9,119 nt of DNA from Candidatus Brocadiaceae bacterium. Its GTDB lineage: Bacteria; Planctomycetota; Brocadiia; Brocadiales; Brocadiaceae. Under the pieces are notes generated by a model. It ran no database searches, had not been told where the DNA came from, and saw only the letters and a program-made list of their open reading frames with translations. The position numbers were made by a program, and so were the translations under genes. Positions 1 to 6,833 of the stretch are shown one piece after another. The first letter of the stretch is position 1, and the number at the start of each line of letters is the position of its first letter. The DNA lies in the NCBI GenBank assembly GCA_024653795.1, contig JANLHY010000298.1, forward strand, positions 1 to 9,119, in the 5' to 3' direction.

Positions 1-80
1 TACGAAAAGACTATCCAGTTGATGGAAGACAACCCGCTACACTCACAGAGATATACCGAAAGGACGAGACTGAGGCGTGA
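1..80 (+). CDS. nuoC: NADH-quinone oxidoreductase subunit C, C-terminal end (partial)
   Basis: The reading frame that starts at base 3 is open from the window edge to a TGA at 78-80 and encodes about 25 residues beginning RKDYPVDGRQPATLTEIYRK. An 'RKD(Y/F)P..G' stretch close to the C-terminus is characteristic of NuoC, the 30-kDa hydrophilic subunit of the complex I Q module that docks on NuoD. The gene's position directly before nuoD is the standard nuo order. Its stop codon is embedded in the nuoD start (GTGA, 77-80), which implies translational coupling. Only the tail is visible, so nothing can be said about the rest of the protein, or whether it is fused to nuoB or another subunit upstream. 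Confidence 0.82.
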   Translation, partial: RKDYPVDGRQPATLTEIYRKDETEA

Positions 81-1267
81 CGGCGATTCCCACTGCAACC
101 ACAACACACCTGATGACCATCAATATGGGTCCGCAACATCCCAGTACACATGGTGTGCTGAGGCTTTTGTTGGAACTCGATGGGGAAATGATTATCAAAG
201 CAGTGCCTCATGTTGGATTTCTCCACAGGGGCGTAGAAAAACTTGCAGAGTACAGGACATATCATCAGTTCATTCCTCTTACCGACCGGTTGGATTATGT
301 AGCGCCATTTTCAAACAATCTTGCCTATGCCCTTACGGTTGAGAAATTACTCGGCATGGAAGTTCCCGAACGGGCACAGCACATACGGGTGATTTTATGC
401 GAACTCACGAGGATTTCTTCACACTTGTTGTGGCTTGCAACGCACGCCCTGGATCTCGGCGCAATGACCGTATTCTTTTACTGCTTCAGGGAACGCGAGA
501 CGATTTACGATATCTTTGAAATGGTTTCAGGGGCAAGAATGAATCTTTCTTATATTCGGGTGGGAGGCGTATCAATGGATTTACCCGGAGGTTTCCTGGA
601 AAAAACGAGAAATTTTGTTGCCGAATTTCCCGCACGGCTCAATGAATACGAAACCCTCCTGACGGATAATCCTATATGGAAAAAACGCACTGTTGGCGTT
701 GGCGTTATTTCTGCTGAAGATGCCATTGATTATGGGCTGAGCGGGTCAAGCTTACGAGGTTCCGGGGTCTACTGGGATATCAGAAAGGCAGAACCCTATT
801 CCAGCTATGACAAATATCATTTTACCGTTCCTCTGGGTAAAAACGGGGATGTGTATGATCGATATCGTGTGCGTATTGAAGAGATGAGGCAGAGCAATAG
901 CATCGTCCATCAGGCCTTAAATATTCTTCCCAAGGGAGACTTTATTGCCAGGATACCTAATATTACGTTACCCACGAAAGAGGACGTAGAAACAAAGATG
1001 GAGTCTATGATCCAGCATTTTAAAATCATTATTGATGGTATCCGTCCGCCGAAGGGAGAGGTGTATTCCAGTATTGAGGCTCCAAAAGGTGAATTGGGAT
1101 TTTACATAGTAAGCGACGGGTCCAGTCATCCCTATCGTTTAAAAATCCGCCCTCCTTCTTTTGTCAATCTTGAGGCGCTACCAAAGATGGTGGAGGGACG
1201 ATTACTCCCGGACGTCGTTGCCGTAATCGGGAGTTTAGACATTGTCCTGGGAGAAATTGACCGCTAA
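77..1267 (+). CDS. nuoD: NADH-quinone oxidoreductase subunit D (49-kDa quinone-site subunit)
   Basis: NuoD is the 49-kDa Q-module subunit. It descends from the large subunit of [NiFe] hydrogenases, has lost the Ni ligands, and forms the quinone-binding pocket with NuoB and NuoH at the base of the peripheral arm. The 396-residue product is of family length. It carries the family motif GPQHPSTHGVLR at residues 18-29, with His21 and His25, the region of the quinone-headgroup His. It also has the DRLDYVAPFSNNLAY block (residues 70-84), whose Tyr74 matches the quinone-contact tyrosine, and it ends in the canonical GEIDR. I chose the GTG at 77 because it overlaps the nuoC stop (GTGA). The in-frame ATG at 113 is an alternative that would remove 12 poorly conserved residues. 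The protein is predicted to be cytoplasmic and membrane-associated through the complex. It looks intact. Confidence 0.98.
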   Translation: MTAIPTATTTHLMTINMGPQHPSTHGVLRLLLELDGEMIIKAVPHVGFLHRGVEKLAEYRTYHQFIPLTDRLDYVAPFSNNLAYALTVEKLLGMEVPERAQHIRVILCELTRISSHLLWLATHALDLGAMTVFFYCFRERETIYDIFEMVSGARMNLSYIRVGGVSMDLPGGFLEKTRNFVAEFPARLNEYETLLTDNPIWKKRTVGVGVISAEDAIDYGLSGSSLRGSGVYWDIRKAEPYSSYDKYHFTVPLGKNGDVYDRYRVRIEEMRQSNSIVHQALNILPKGDFIARIPNITLPTKEDVETKMESMIQHFKIIIDGIRPPKGEVYSSIEAPKGELGFYIVSDGSSHPYRLKIRPPSFVNLEALPKMVEGRLLPDVVAVIGSLDIVLGEIDR

Positions 1268-1279
1268 AGCCGTTGAAAC

Positions 1280-1304
1280 CACAGATTGCACAGATGACAC
1301 AGAT
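1280..1304. repeat. Triplicated CACAGAT short direct repeat
   Basis: CACAGAT occurs three times at exactly 9-base spacing (1280-1286, 1289-1295, 1298-1304), separated by TG and GA. It begins 13 bases after the nuoD stop. Similar CACAGATNN runs are, as far as I recall, scattered between genes in many bacterial genomes, so this is probably a dispersed intergenic repeat and not a gene-specific operator. Its function is unknown. An open frame running through it (1273-1467) has no resemblance to a protein I know and is not annotated. Confidence 0.6.
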
Positions 1305-1332
1305 AAAAAAGCAATATAATACGAAAATAACC

Positions 1333-1413
1333 TGTAGCGCGGGAGGTTTATCCCCCGCTCACTGCCGACCACACCTGCCCTCGACTACGATCGGGGAAGG
1401 GATCGGCGCTACA
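1333..1413. repeat. 81-bp palindromic intergenic element with terminal inverted repeats (MITE/REP-like)
   Basis: The left end TGTAGCGCG (1333-1341) is the inverted complement of the right end GGCGCTACA (1405-1413), with 8 of 9 positions matching. Inside, GCGGG (1339-1343) pairs with CCCGC (1354-1358), extended with one mismatch to a stem around TTTA. CCGACC (1365-1370) can pair with GATCGG (1401-1406), so the whole unit could fold as a long imperfect hairpin when transcribed. It encodes nothing credible and lies between nuoD and nuoE, just before the nuoE translation start. The design fits a non-autonomous palindromic repeat of the MITE or REP type. I saw no clear target-site duplication and cannot check copy number here. 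Confidence 0.6.
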
Positions 1414-1446
1414 ATTTCGTGTTCTCTTGTGAACTCGATGGCTCAT

Positions 1447-1451
1447 GGGAG
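1447..1451 (+). promoter_or_regulatory. Probable ribosome binding site of nuoE
   Basis: GGGAG lies 12 bases before the ATG at 1464. It is a weak, slightly distant Shine-Dalgarno match, but it supports that ATG over the in-frame GTG at 1419. The GTG sits just past the right end of the palindromic element, has no purine-rich leader, and would add 15 residues unlike any NuoE. Confidence 0.4.
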
Positions 1452-1463
1452 TCCGGTACGAAA

Positions 1464-1958
1464 ATGAACGAACAATCCGCAAATAAAGAGACAGTAGACC
1501 TTTCAAAGGTAGAAAAGGTACTGGAAAAATATAAAGACGTTCGAGGAGCGGTAATTCCTATTTTGCAAAAAACACAGGCCGAATATGGTTTTCTGCCTGA
1601 GCCTGTGATTGATTATATTGCGCAAAGTTTGAATATGAGCGCAGAAGAAATAATAGGAGTGACCTCATTCTATGCCCAATTTCATTTGAAACCGCGCGGG
1701 CATCATATTGTTAAGGTATGTTGTGGAACTGCTTGCCATGTGAAAAATGCTAAAGCGCTTTCTTCCAAAGTCCGTGAAAAATTAAAAATCAACATAAACG
1801 AAACTACCGAAGATAAATTATTTACCTTTGAAGAAGTATCTTGCGTTGGAGCCTGTGGAATAGCGCCAGTGGTAATGATTGACGAGGATGTCCACGGAGA
1901 AATATCCCCTGATAAACTCAATGATGTATTAGATGCATATAAAAAATCGGGAGTGTAA
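1464..1958 (+). CDS. nuoE: NADH-quinone oxidoreductase subunit E (24-kDa, [2Fe-2S])
   Basis: NuoE is the thioredoxin-fold subunit of the N module and binds the [2Fe-2S] cluster N1a near the FMN of NuoF. The 164-residue protein has the N-terminal helical region with the conserved ILQKTQAEYGFLP stretch (residues 33-45) and the 'GVTSFYAQF' motif (65-73). It then has all four cluster ligands in the family pattern Cys86-x4-Cys91 and Cys127-x3-Cys131 (VCCGTACH and SCVGACG). Length is normal. The ATG at 1464 was preferred to a GTG at 1419 because of its leader and the family N-terminus. It is separated from nuoD by about 200 bases holding repeats, and is followed after 51 bases by nuoF, so nuoE-F-G form their own tight block. 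The same family serves HydC and FdhC-type soluble enzymes, which fits the nature of its neighbours. Confidence 0.97.
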   Translation: MNEQSANKETVDLSKVEKVLEKYKDVRGAVIPILQKTQAEYGFLPEPVIDYIAQSLNMSAEEIIGVTSFYAQFHLKPRGHHIVKVCCGTACHVKNAKALSSKVREKLKININETTEDKLFTFEEVSCVGACGIAPVVMIDEDVHGEISPDKLNDVLDAYKKSGV

Positions 1959-2009
1959 AACAGTTAGAGTTGCAAGATAAAAGTAAACCTTTATAGTTTT
2001 ATTGTTAAA

Positions 2010-3842
2010 ATGGATGCTAAATCTGTGCCTTTAGAAGATAAAAACAAAATCGAAAAAACGGAGACCGAAACTCAACCCGTAGTTGCTGTTTGTCTGGGAA
2101 CAGGCGGGATTGCTGCGGGAGGCGATAAAGTATTCAAAAAATTTGAAGATGAAATTAAAAAATTAAGTTTGGATGCTTCTATAGGAAAACGTGTTTGCAG
2201 GACAGCCAAAACTGGTTGCAGAGGTTTGTGCGCGAGGGATGTTCTGGTAGATGTAACTATCCCTGGACTGGAAACCTTAACCTATGAGAGAGTTACTGTT
2301 GATATGGTGCCTCAAATAATTGAGGAGCATCTTATAAAGAATACCCCGGTAAACAAATGGTTAGCAAAGGAAGATTATCACAAATTTCATGATAGCCAGC
2401 AAAGACTCGTCCTTGCTAACTGTGGAATAATCGACCCAGAGAACATTGACGAGTATATAGCAAGGGGCGGTTACACAGCGCTTAAAAAGGTTTTAGAGAC
2501 GATGACGCGGCAAGATGTAATACAAGAAATTAAAAAATCAGGTCTCAGAGGTCGCGGCGGCGGCGGTTTTCCAACAGGTGAAAAATGGGCATCGGGCGCT
2601 AAGTATTCCGCTGATGAGAAATTTATCCTTTGTAATGCTGACGAAGGTGACCCGGGGGCTTTTATGGATAGAAGTCTTATGGAAGGCGATCCCCACGCAG
2701 TTCTGGAAGGTATGATTATCGGGGGATATGCCATAGAAGCTACAAGCGGCTATGTATATATACGCGCCGAGTACCCGCTGGCCGTTAAACGATTACGCTA
2801 TGCCCTTCAGCAAGCCAAGGAACGGGGGTTCTTGGGGAAAAATATTTTAAATAGTAATTATAGCCTTGATATCTTTATAAAAGAAGGTGCAGGAGCCTTT
2901 GTCTGCGGTGAATCGACTGCACTGCAATATTCTATTGAGGGTAAGCGAGGTATGCCGCGCACGAGACCGCCGCAGTCGGTAGAGGCAGGTTTATGGGATA
3001 AACCTACCGTATTAAATAATGTAGAAACCTTTGGTAATGTGCCGATTATTATTAACCGTGGCGCAGACTGGTATTCAAAAATTGGCACCGAAAAGAGCAA
3101 AGGAACGAAAATCTTTTCCTTAACCGGGAAAGTAAAAAATCCAGGCCTTATTGAAGTCCCTATGGGCGCCACAATCAGGCAAATTGTATTTGATATTGGC
3201 GGCGGCATTCCTAAAAAGAAAAAATTTAAGGCAGTACAAATCGGGGGGCCATCTGGTGGATGCCTGCCTGAGTCCTTATTGGATTCTCCTGTCGATTTTG
3301 AATCGCTGCTTAGCCTGGGCGCTATGATGGGTTCTGGTAGTTTTGTGGTCGTTGATGAAGCCACATGTATGGTAGACTTAGCCCGATTCTTTATGAACTT
3401 TTGTGCGAGTGAATCATGTGGAAAATGTCCTCCCTGCCGGATTGGCACTACCCTTATGCTGGATATCCTCATCCGCATTACACAAGGGCAGGGAGAAGAG
3501 AGCGACCTGGAAACTTTAGAGCAGATGAGTGATGAAATCAAGACGATGTCCCTCTGCGGACTTGGTCAATCTGCTCCGAATCCTGTGAAATCCACACTCA
3601 GATATTTTAAGGACGAATATATAGCGCATATTCGCGATAAAACCTGTCCTACCGCTAGCTGTGCCGCCCTTCACAGGTACGAAGTCACGTCTGAAAAATG
3701 TACGAAATGTATGGCATGTGTTCGCAAGTGCCCTGTGAAGGCAATCAGCGGCAGCACAAAAGAAGTCGCTTTTATTGATAAAGAGAAATGTATTAAGTGT
3801 AATCTGTGTTACGAAAAATGTAATTTCATGGCAATCAAATGA
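2010..3842 (+). CDS. nuoF: NADH-quinone oxidoreductase subunit F, extended HydB/HndC-like form
   Basis: NuoF oxidises NADH at FMN and passes electrons to the Fe-S chain. At 610 residues it is much longer than classical NuoF (about 440) and matches the layout of HydB/HndC of bifurcating or NADP-linked hydrogenases. Residues 24-105 form a thioredoxin-like [2Fe-2S]-type domain. The FMN/NADH core has GLRGRGGGGFPTG (178-190), CNADEGDPGAFMDR (208-221) and GAGAFVCGE (293-301). The N3 cluster ligands are Cys470, Cys473, Cys476 and Cys516. A CPTASC segment (546-551), also present in HydB, precedes a C-terminal double [4Fe-4S] ferredoxin domain with Cys564/567/570/574 and Cys594/597/600/604. The N-terminal domain is odd: it has Cys28, Cys70 and Cys74, but the expected ligand at 33 is Gly (CLGTGG); Cys63 is a possible substitute. 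No Shine-Dalgarno sequence is obvious before the ATG. The stop overlaps nuoG (ATGA). Confidence 0.97.
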   Translation: MDAKSVPLEDKNKIEKTETETQPVVAVCLGTGGIAAGGDKVFKKFEDEIKKLSLDASIGKRVCRTAKTGCRGLCARDVLVDVTIPGLETLTYERVTVDMVPQIIEEHLIKNTPVNKWLAKEDYHKFHDSQQRLVLANCGIIDPENIDEYIARGGYTALKKVLETMTRQDVIQEIKKSGLRGRGGGGFPTGEKWASGAKYSADEKFILCNADEGDPGAFMDRSLMEGDPHAVLEGMIIGGYAIEATSGYVYIRAEYPLAVKRLRYALQQAKERGFLGKNILNSNYSLDIFIKEGAGAFVCGESTALQYSIEGKRGMPRTRPPQSVEAGLWDKPTVLNNVETFGNVPIIINRGADWYSKIGTEKSKGTKIFSLTGKVKNPGLIEVPMGATIRQIVFDIGGGIPKKKKFKAVQIGGPSGGCLPESLLDSPVDFESLLSLGAMMGSGSFVVVDEATCMVDLARFFMNFCASESCGKCPPCRIGTTLMLDILIRITQGQGEESDLETLEQMSDEIKTMSLCGLGQSAPNPVKSTLRYFKDEYIAHIRDKTCPTASCAALHRYEVTSEKCTKCMACVRKCPVKAISGSTKEVAFIDKEKCIKCNLCYEKCNFMAIK

Positions 3843-6481
3843 AGACGATACATCTTGTTATTGACGATAAACCGATTATAGCGCCTGAAGGCGCCAATAT
3901 ATTCCAGGCATCTTTAGATAACGGCATTTATATTCCAGGACTTTGTTATCATCCCAAACTTTCACAATTTGGCGGCTGCAGGCTATGCATGGTAGAGGTC
4001 ACTGAACGAAGGACGGGACACAGATTCGCGTGCGCTCATCCGGTATCCGAAGGCATGATTGTAAAGGTGAATACTCCAAAAGTAATCCAGTACAGGAAAT
4101 CAGTAATGGAGTTTCTGCTTGCGCATCACCCGCTTGATTGTCCTACCTGCGATAAAGCCGGCGAATGCGGGTTGCAGGATGTTACTCATGAACTGAATCT
4201 ATTCCCGGGTCGTTTTAAGACGGTGAGGATGGATGCCCCAATGATTCGGGATAATCCGCTCCTGGAATTAAACCGAAACAGGTGTATCCTGTGCGGCCGA
4301 TGCGTTAAAACATGTAAAGAGATAGAAGGAGTTGGCGCTATTGATTTTCAAAACCGGGGCATCAAAACGGTTATTGGCACTGCTTTCGACAGACCTCTGG
4401 AATGTAGTTTTTGCGGTGGTTGTACCGCAGTCTGTCCAACAGGCGCATGGCAGGATAGAACGCTGGGATTCAAAGGAAGACCATGGGAATTCAATAAAAC
4501 TCCAACGATTTGCCCTTATTGTGCTGTCGGATGTACTGTTGTGTTAAATACGAAAATGGAAAGCGTAAGGCGCATTACTTCGGATGATTATACCGGAATA
4601 AACGAAGGCAACCTCTGTGTCAAAGGCAGATTTGGCCATGAATTTATCCATTCTCCCGAACGTATTAAAACTCCATTAATCAGAAAGAACGGCGAATTAT
4701 ATCCAACCTCGTGGGATGAAGCTATTGAATATGTCGCAAAAAAATTCCAGCAAATTATAAACGAACACGGGGGGACGGCTATCGGCGGCATTGGTTCTGA
4801 AAAATGCACCAATGAAGACAATTACCTCTTCCAGAAATTCTGCCGGTCGGTGTTAGGGACTAATACTATTGATAACATGGCCAATATAAAGTCACCTGCT
4901 TTAAATGGTTTGATTTATGAGTCTGTCATTAATGGAATGACGTCTGCATCACTGAAGGAAATAGAGCATGCAAATACCCTGTTTTTTATAGGGGCTGATA
5001 TGACGGAGGCACATCCTGTGGCTGGCGTCATGGCGAGAAAGGCTATAAGGTTGAACAACGCTAATCTCATCATTGCCAATGAAAGAGGGGTGCAATTCAA
5101 TAGTATTGCCAAGAATGACATTCGCTTACAGTACGCACTGGGAAGCCAAATCATATTGATTAACGCCTTGATTAAAGTAATTATCGATGAGAAACTCGTT
5201 GATTTAAAAAAGGTAGAAACATCAACAAATAATTTTGATAAATTACGCTCCTTGTTCAATGAGTTCCATGTAGAGGAAGCATCTAAAATAACTGGTGTTA
5301 CCAAGGAGGCAATCAGGAACGCAGCGTTATTATTAACAAAGCCAGGAAATTGCTGTATCGTCTGCGGCAAAGATATTGAAGAAAGCCCATTGGGTGCGGA
5401 TACGATAAGGGCATTGATGAACCTCTGCGCACTGCTAAATCCTGCTTATAGTGGAGATGCAGGTTCCGGTAAGGTTTCGCTTTTCTTTTCAAGGTCTCAT
5501 AATAACTCTCAGGGTGTAAATGATATGGGTGTAGTACCGGGATTCTTTCCGGGATATGTCAATATTAATGATACGTCCAATAAGGAGATTATCGAAAAGT
5601 CATGGGGTGTAAAATTCCCTGATGCTATCTTTAAAAAAGACCACGAAAATGTTATTGACCTGGCGCTCAACAGCAAGTTAAAAGCGCTCTATATCATGGG
5701 AGAAAACCTCGTTATAAACTACCCAAATGGCAAGAAAATTAAAGAGGCCTGCCAGAAGATAGATTTCATTGTTGTCCAGGATACCTTTCTGACGGAAACT
5801 GCTCAACTGGCAGATGTTGTCCTTCCTGCTGCCACTTTTGCAGAGAAGGAAGGTACATTTACCAATATGGGCATGACTGTACAAAGGCTAAACAAGGCCA
5901 TTAAGCCAGTGGGGGATGCGAAACCGGATTGGCAAATTATCTGTAGTCTGGCACAAAAGATGGGTAGCCATTATTCGTACGTATCCCCAAAAGAAATTTT
6001 ATCTGAGATAGAAAATATATCTCCTATGTACGCGGGGATTAATTACGACCGCTTAAAAAGGAAAGAATTTCACTGGGCGTCTTCTGTGTATAATAAAAAT
6101 AAATCAGCGAAATATACGTTTGGCATTGCTAAGCCAAAATCTTCAGAGATCAGGAAAAATAAGGATTTCCCATTTGTATTGCTAACTGGCTCCAGTCTGA
6201 ATCATCAGGGTACCTTTTCCAGACATTCAAAGTCCTTGATATCAGTTGCCCCAGAATGTTTTATTGAAATAAATAAAAAGGATGCGCAAGTATTGCAAAT
6301 CAATAATGGGGATAGGGTCGCAATTGAATCCGCTCAAAACAAACTAACACTCAAGGCAAAGGTTACCAGTAAATTGCCCGAAAGAGTAGTATTTGTTTCA
6401 GAAGATTACGAGCGGGTACCTGTCAATATCCTGCGTGATAGGGTACATACTCTTGTCAAAATATACAAGGAGACAGTGTAA
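3839..6481 (+). CDS. nuoG: NADH-quinone oxidoreductase subunit G, formate-dehydrogenase-like
   Basis: NuoG is the large Fe-S subunit of the N module. Cluster motifs in order are [2Fe-2S] Cys36/47/50/65; a His-ligated [4Fe-4S] His97-x3-Cys101-x2-Cys104-x5-Cys110; [4Fe-4S] Cys149/152/155/159; a second complete CxxCxxCxxxCP at Cys189/192/195/199; and the N7-type Cys225/228/232/260. A molybdopterin-oxidoreductase domain follows, including GSEKCTNEDNYLFQK (319-333), a TNxxxxVQRxxKAIxPxGDAKPDW block near 680-700, and a C-terminal dinucleotide-binding domain from about 776. The domain closely resembles formate dehydrogenase alpha, and Lys262 after the fourth N7 cysteine is kept. However, the active-site segment reads NMANIKSP (346-353) where formate dehydrogenases have CAR.(C/U)HxP, so catalytic Cys/Sec and His are missing and formate oxidation is unlikely. 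The 880-residue length fits NuoG. Its ATG overlaps the nuoF stop by four bases. Confidence 0.95.
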   Translation: MKTIHLVIDDKPIIAPEGANIFQASLDNGIYIPGLCYHPKLSQFGGCRLCMVEVTERRTGHRFACAHPVSEGMIVKVNTPKVIQYRKSVMEFLLAHHPLDCPTCDKAGECGLQDVTHELNLFPGRFKTVRMDAPMIRDNPLLELNRNRCILCGRCVKTCKEIEGVGAIDFQNRGIKTVIGTAFDRPLECSFCGGCTAVCPTGAWQDRTLGFKGRPWEFNKTPTICPYCAVGCTVVLNTKMESVRRITSDDYTGINEGNLCVKGRFGHEFIHSPERIKTPLIRKNGELYPTSWDEAIEYVAKKFQQIINEHGGTAIGGIGSEKCTNEDNYLFQKFCRSVLGTNTIDNMANIKSPALNGLIYESVINGMTSASLKEIEHANTLFFIGADMTEAHPVAGVMARKAIRLNNANLIIANERGVQFNSIAKNDIRLQYALGSQIILINALIKVIIDEKLVDLKKVETSTNNFDKLRSLFNEFHVEEASKITGVTKEAIRNAALLLTKPGNCCIVCGKDIEESPLGADTIRALMNLCALLNPAYSGDAGSGKVSLFFSRSHNNSQGVNDMGVVPGFFPGYVNINDTSNKEIIEKSWGVKFPDAIFKKDHENVIDLALNSKLKALYIMGENLVINYPNGKKIKEACQKIDFIVVQDTFLTETAQLADVVLPAATFAEKEGTFTNMGMTVQRLNKAIKPVGDAKPDWQIICSLAQKMGSHYSYVSPKEILSEIENISPMYAGINYDRLKRKEFHWASSVYNKNKSAKYTFGIAKPKSSEIRKNKDFPFVLLTGSSLNHQGTFSRHSKSLISVAPECFIEINKKDAQVLQINNGDRVAIESAQNKLTLKAKVTSKLPERVVFVSEDYERVPVNILRDRVHTLVKIYKETV
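6467..6472 (+). promoter_or_regulatory. Ribosome binding site of the tandem desulforedoxin gene
   Basis: AAGGAG sits inside the last codons of nuoG, 13 bases before the ATG at 6486. The core is strong but the spacing is long. It shows that translation of the small gene is tied to the nuoG end, and supports the ATG at 6486 over any start further upstream within nuoG. Confidence 0.45.
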
Positions 6482-6485
6482 ATAT

Positions 6486-6773
6486 ATGGCGAAGAAAGGG
6501 CAAACATATTTTTGTGAGATCTGCCGGCAAAAAGTCTTTGTTGCAGAAGAGGGATTTGGCGTGCTGGTGTGCTGCGGTCAGGAAATGAAGCTTGTCGGAG
6601 TCAAGGGGATGATGGCCACCTGGACAACGGCCCATCATGGGCCTGATGGGGGAGTAATTTTTGTGTGTAACGTATGCAAACAAAAGATAAAGGTTGTCGT
6701 GGAAACGACGGGTATCTTAGAGTGCTGCGGTCAAAGAATGCAGCGGGAAGAGGCAGATACCAGTAAAGAGTGA
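6486..6773 (+). CDS. Tandem desulforedoxin-like (double Fe(Cys)4) small protein
   Basis: This 95-residue protein contains two copies of the desulforedoxin fold, each with the CxxC...CC pattern that binds one iron through four cysteines. Domain 1 uses Cys10, Cys13, Cys29 and Cys30 (FCEIC, VCCGQEM). Domain 2 uses Cys61, Cys64, Cys80 and Cys81 (VCNVC, ECCGQRM). The first repeat strongly resembles the 36-residue desulforedoxin of Desulfovibrio gigas and the N-terminal domain of desulfoferrodoxin (2Fe superoxide reductase). The catalytic superoxide-reductase domain is absent. A linker of roughly 25 residues containing a His-His pair (50-51) joins the two. There is no signal peptide or membrane segment, so it should be cytoplasmic. 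It starts four bases after the nuoG stop and precedes nuoH by 56 bases, so it is almost certainly co-transcribed with complex I. A role as an electron carrier, complex I accessory factor or oxidative-stress protein is inference. Confidence 0.87.
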   Translation: MAKKGQTYFCEICRQKVFVAEEGFGVLVCCGQEMKLVGVKGMMATWTTAHHGPDGGVIFVCNVCKQKIKVVVETTGILECCGQRMQREEADTSKE

Positions 6774-6818
6774 AAAGTGCTTATTAAATTACAAATTTGA
6801 ACCCGCGAAGGGGTTTTA

Positions 6819-6833
6819 ATGGGTTTTTTATGA
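6819..6833 (+). promoter_or_regulatory. Possible four-codon leader mini-ORF coupled to nuoH
   Basis: AAGGGG (6808-6813) lies 5 bases before an ATG at 6819, a better Shine-Dalgarno spacing than nuoH itself has. That ATG opens a frame of only four codons (MGFL) ending in TGA at 6831-6833, which overlaps the nuoH ATG (6830-6832) as ATGA. Ribosomes could load here and re-initiate on nuoH. The purine tract can also pair weakly with AACCC (6800-6804). Chance occurrence is quite possible. Confidence 0.3.

Noticed and set aside
1280..1413. CRISPR array
   Set aside because: The repeats are too short (7 bases) and too closely spaced, with no spacers and no cas genes nearby.
1419..1463. GTG at 1419 as the nuoE start
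   Set aside because: It has no ribosome binding site and would add 15 residues unlike the family; ATG at 1464 is preferred.
1273..1467. Open frame of 64 codons in the nuoD-nuoE gap
   Set aside because: It runs through the repeat elements, has low-complexity composition, resembles no known protein and overlaps the nuoE start.
2858..3541. 227-codon open frame on the minus strand within nuoF
   Set aside because: It is fully antisense to the conserved FMN/NADH and N3 regions of nuoF and shows no recognisable motif; it is a shadow frame.
6393..6485. Upstream extension of the desulforedoxin-like gene into nuoG
   Set aside because: The extension overlaps the conserved nuoG C-terminus, and the desulforedoxin N-terminus aligns from the ATG at 6486.
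6797..6829. TTG at 6797 as the nuoH start
   Set aside because: It adds 11 non-family residues; the ATG at 6830 places the first membrane helix as usual for NuoH.
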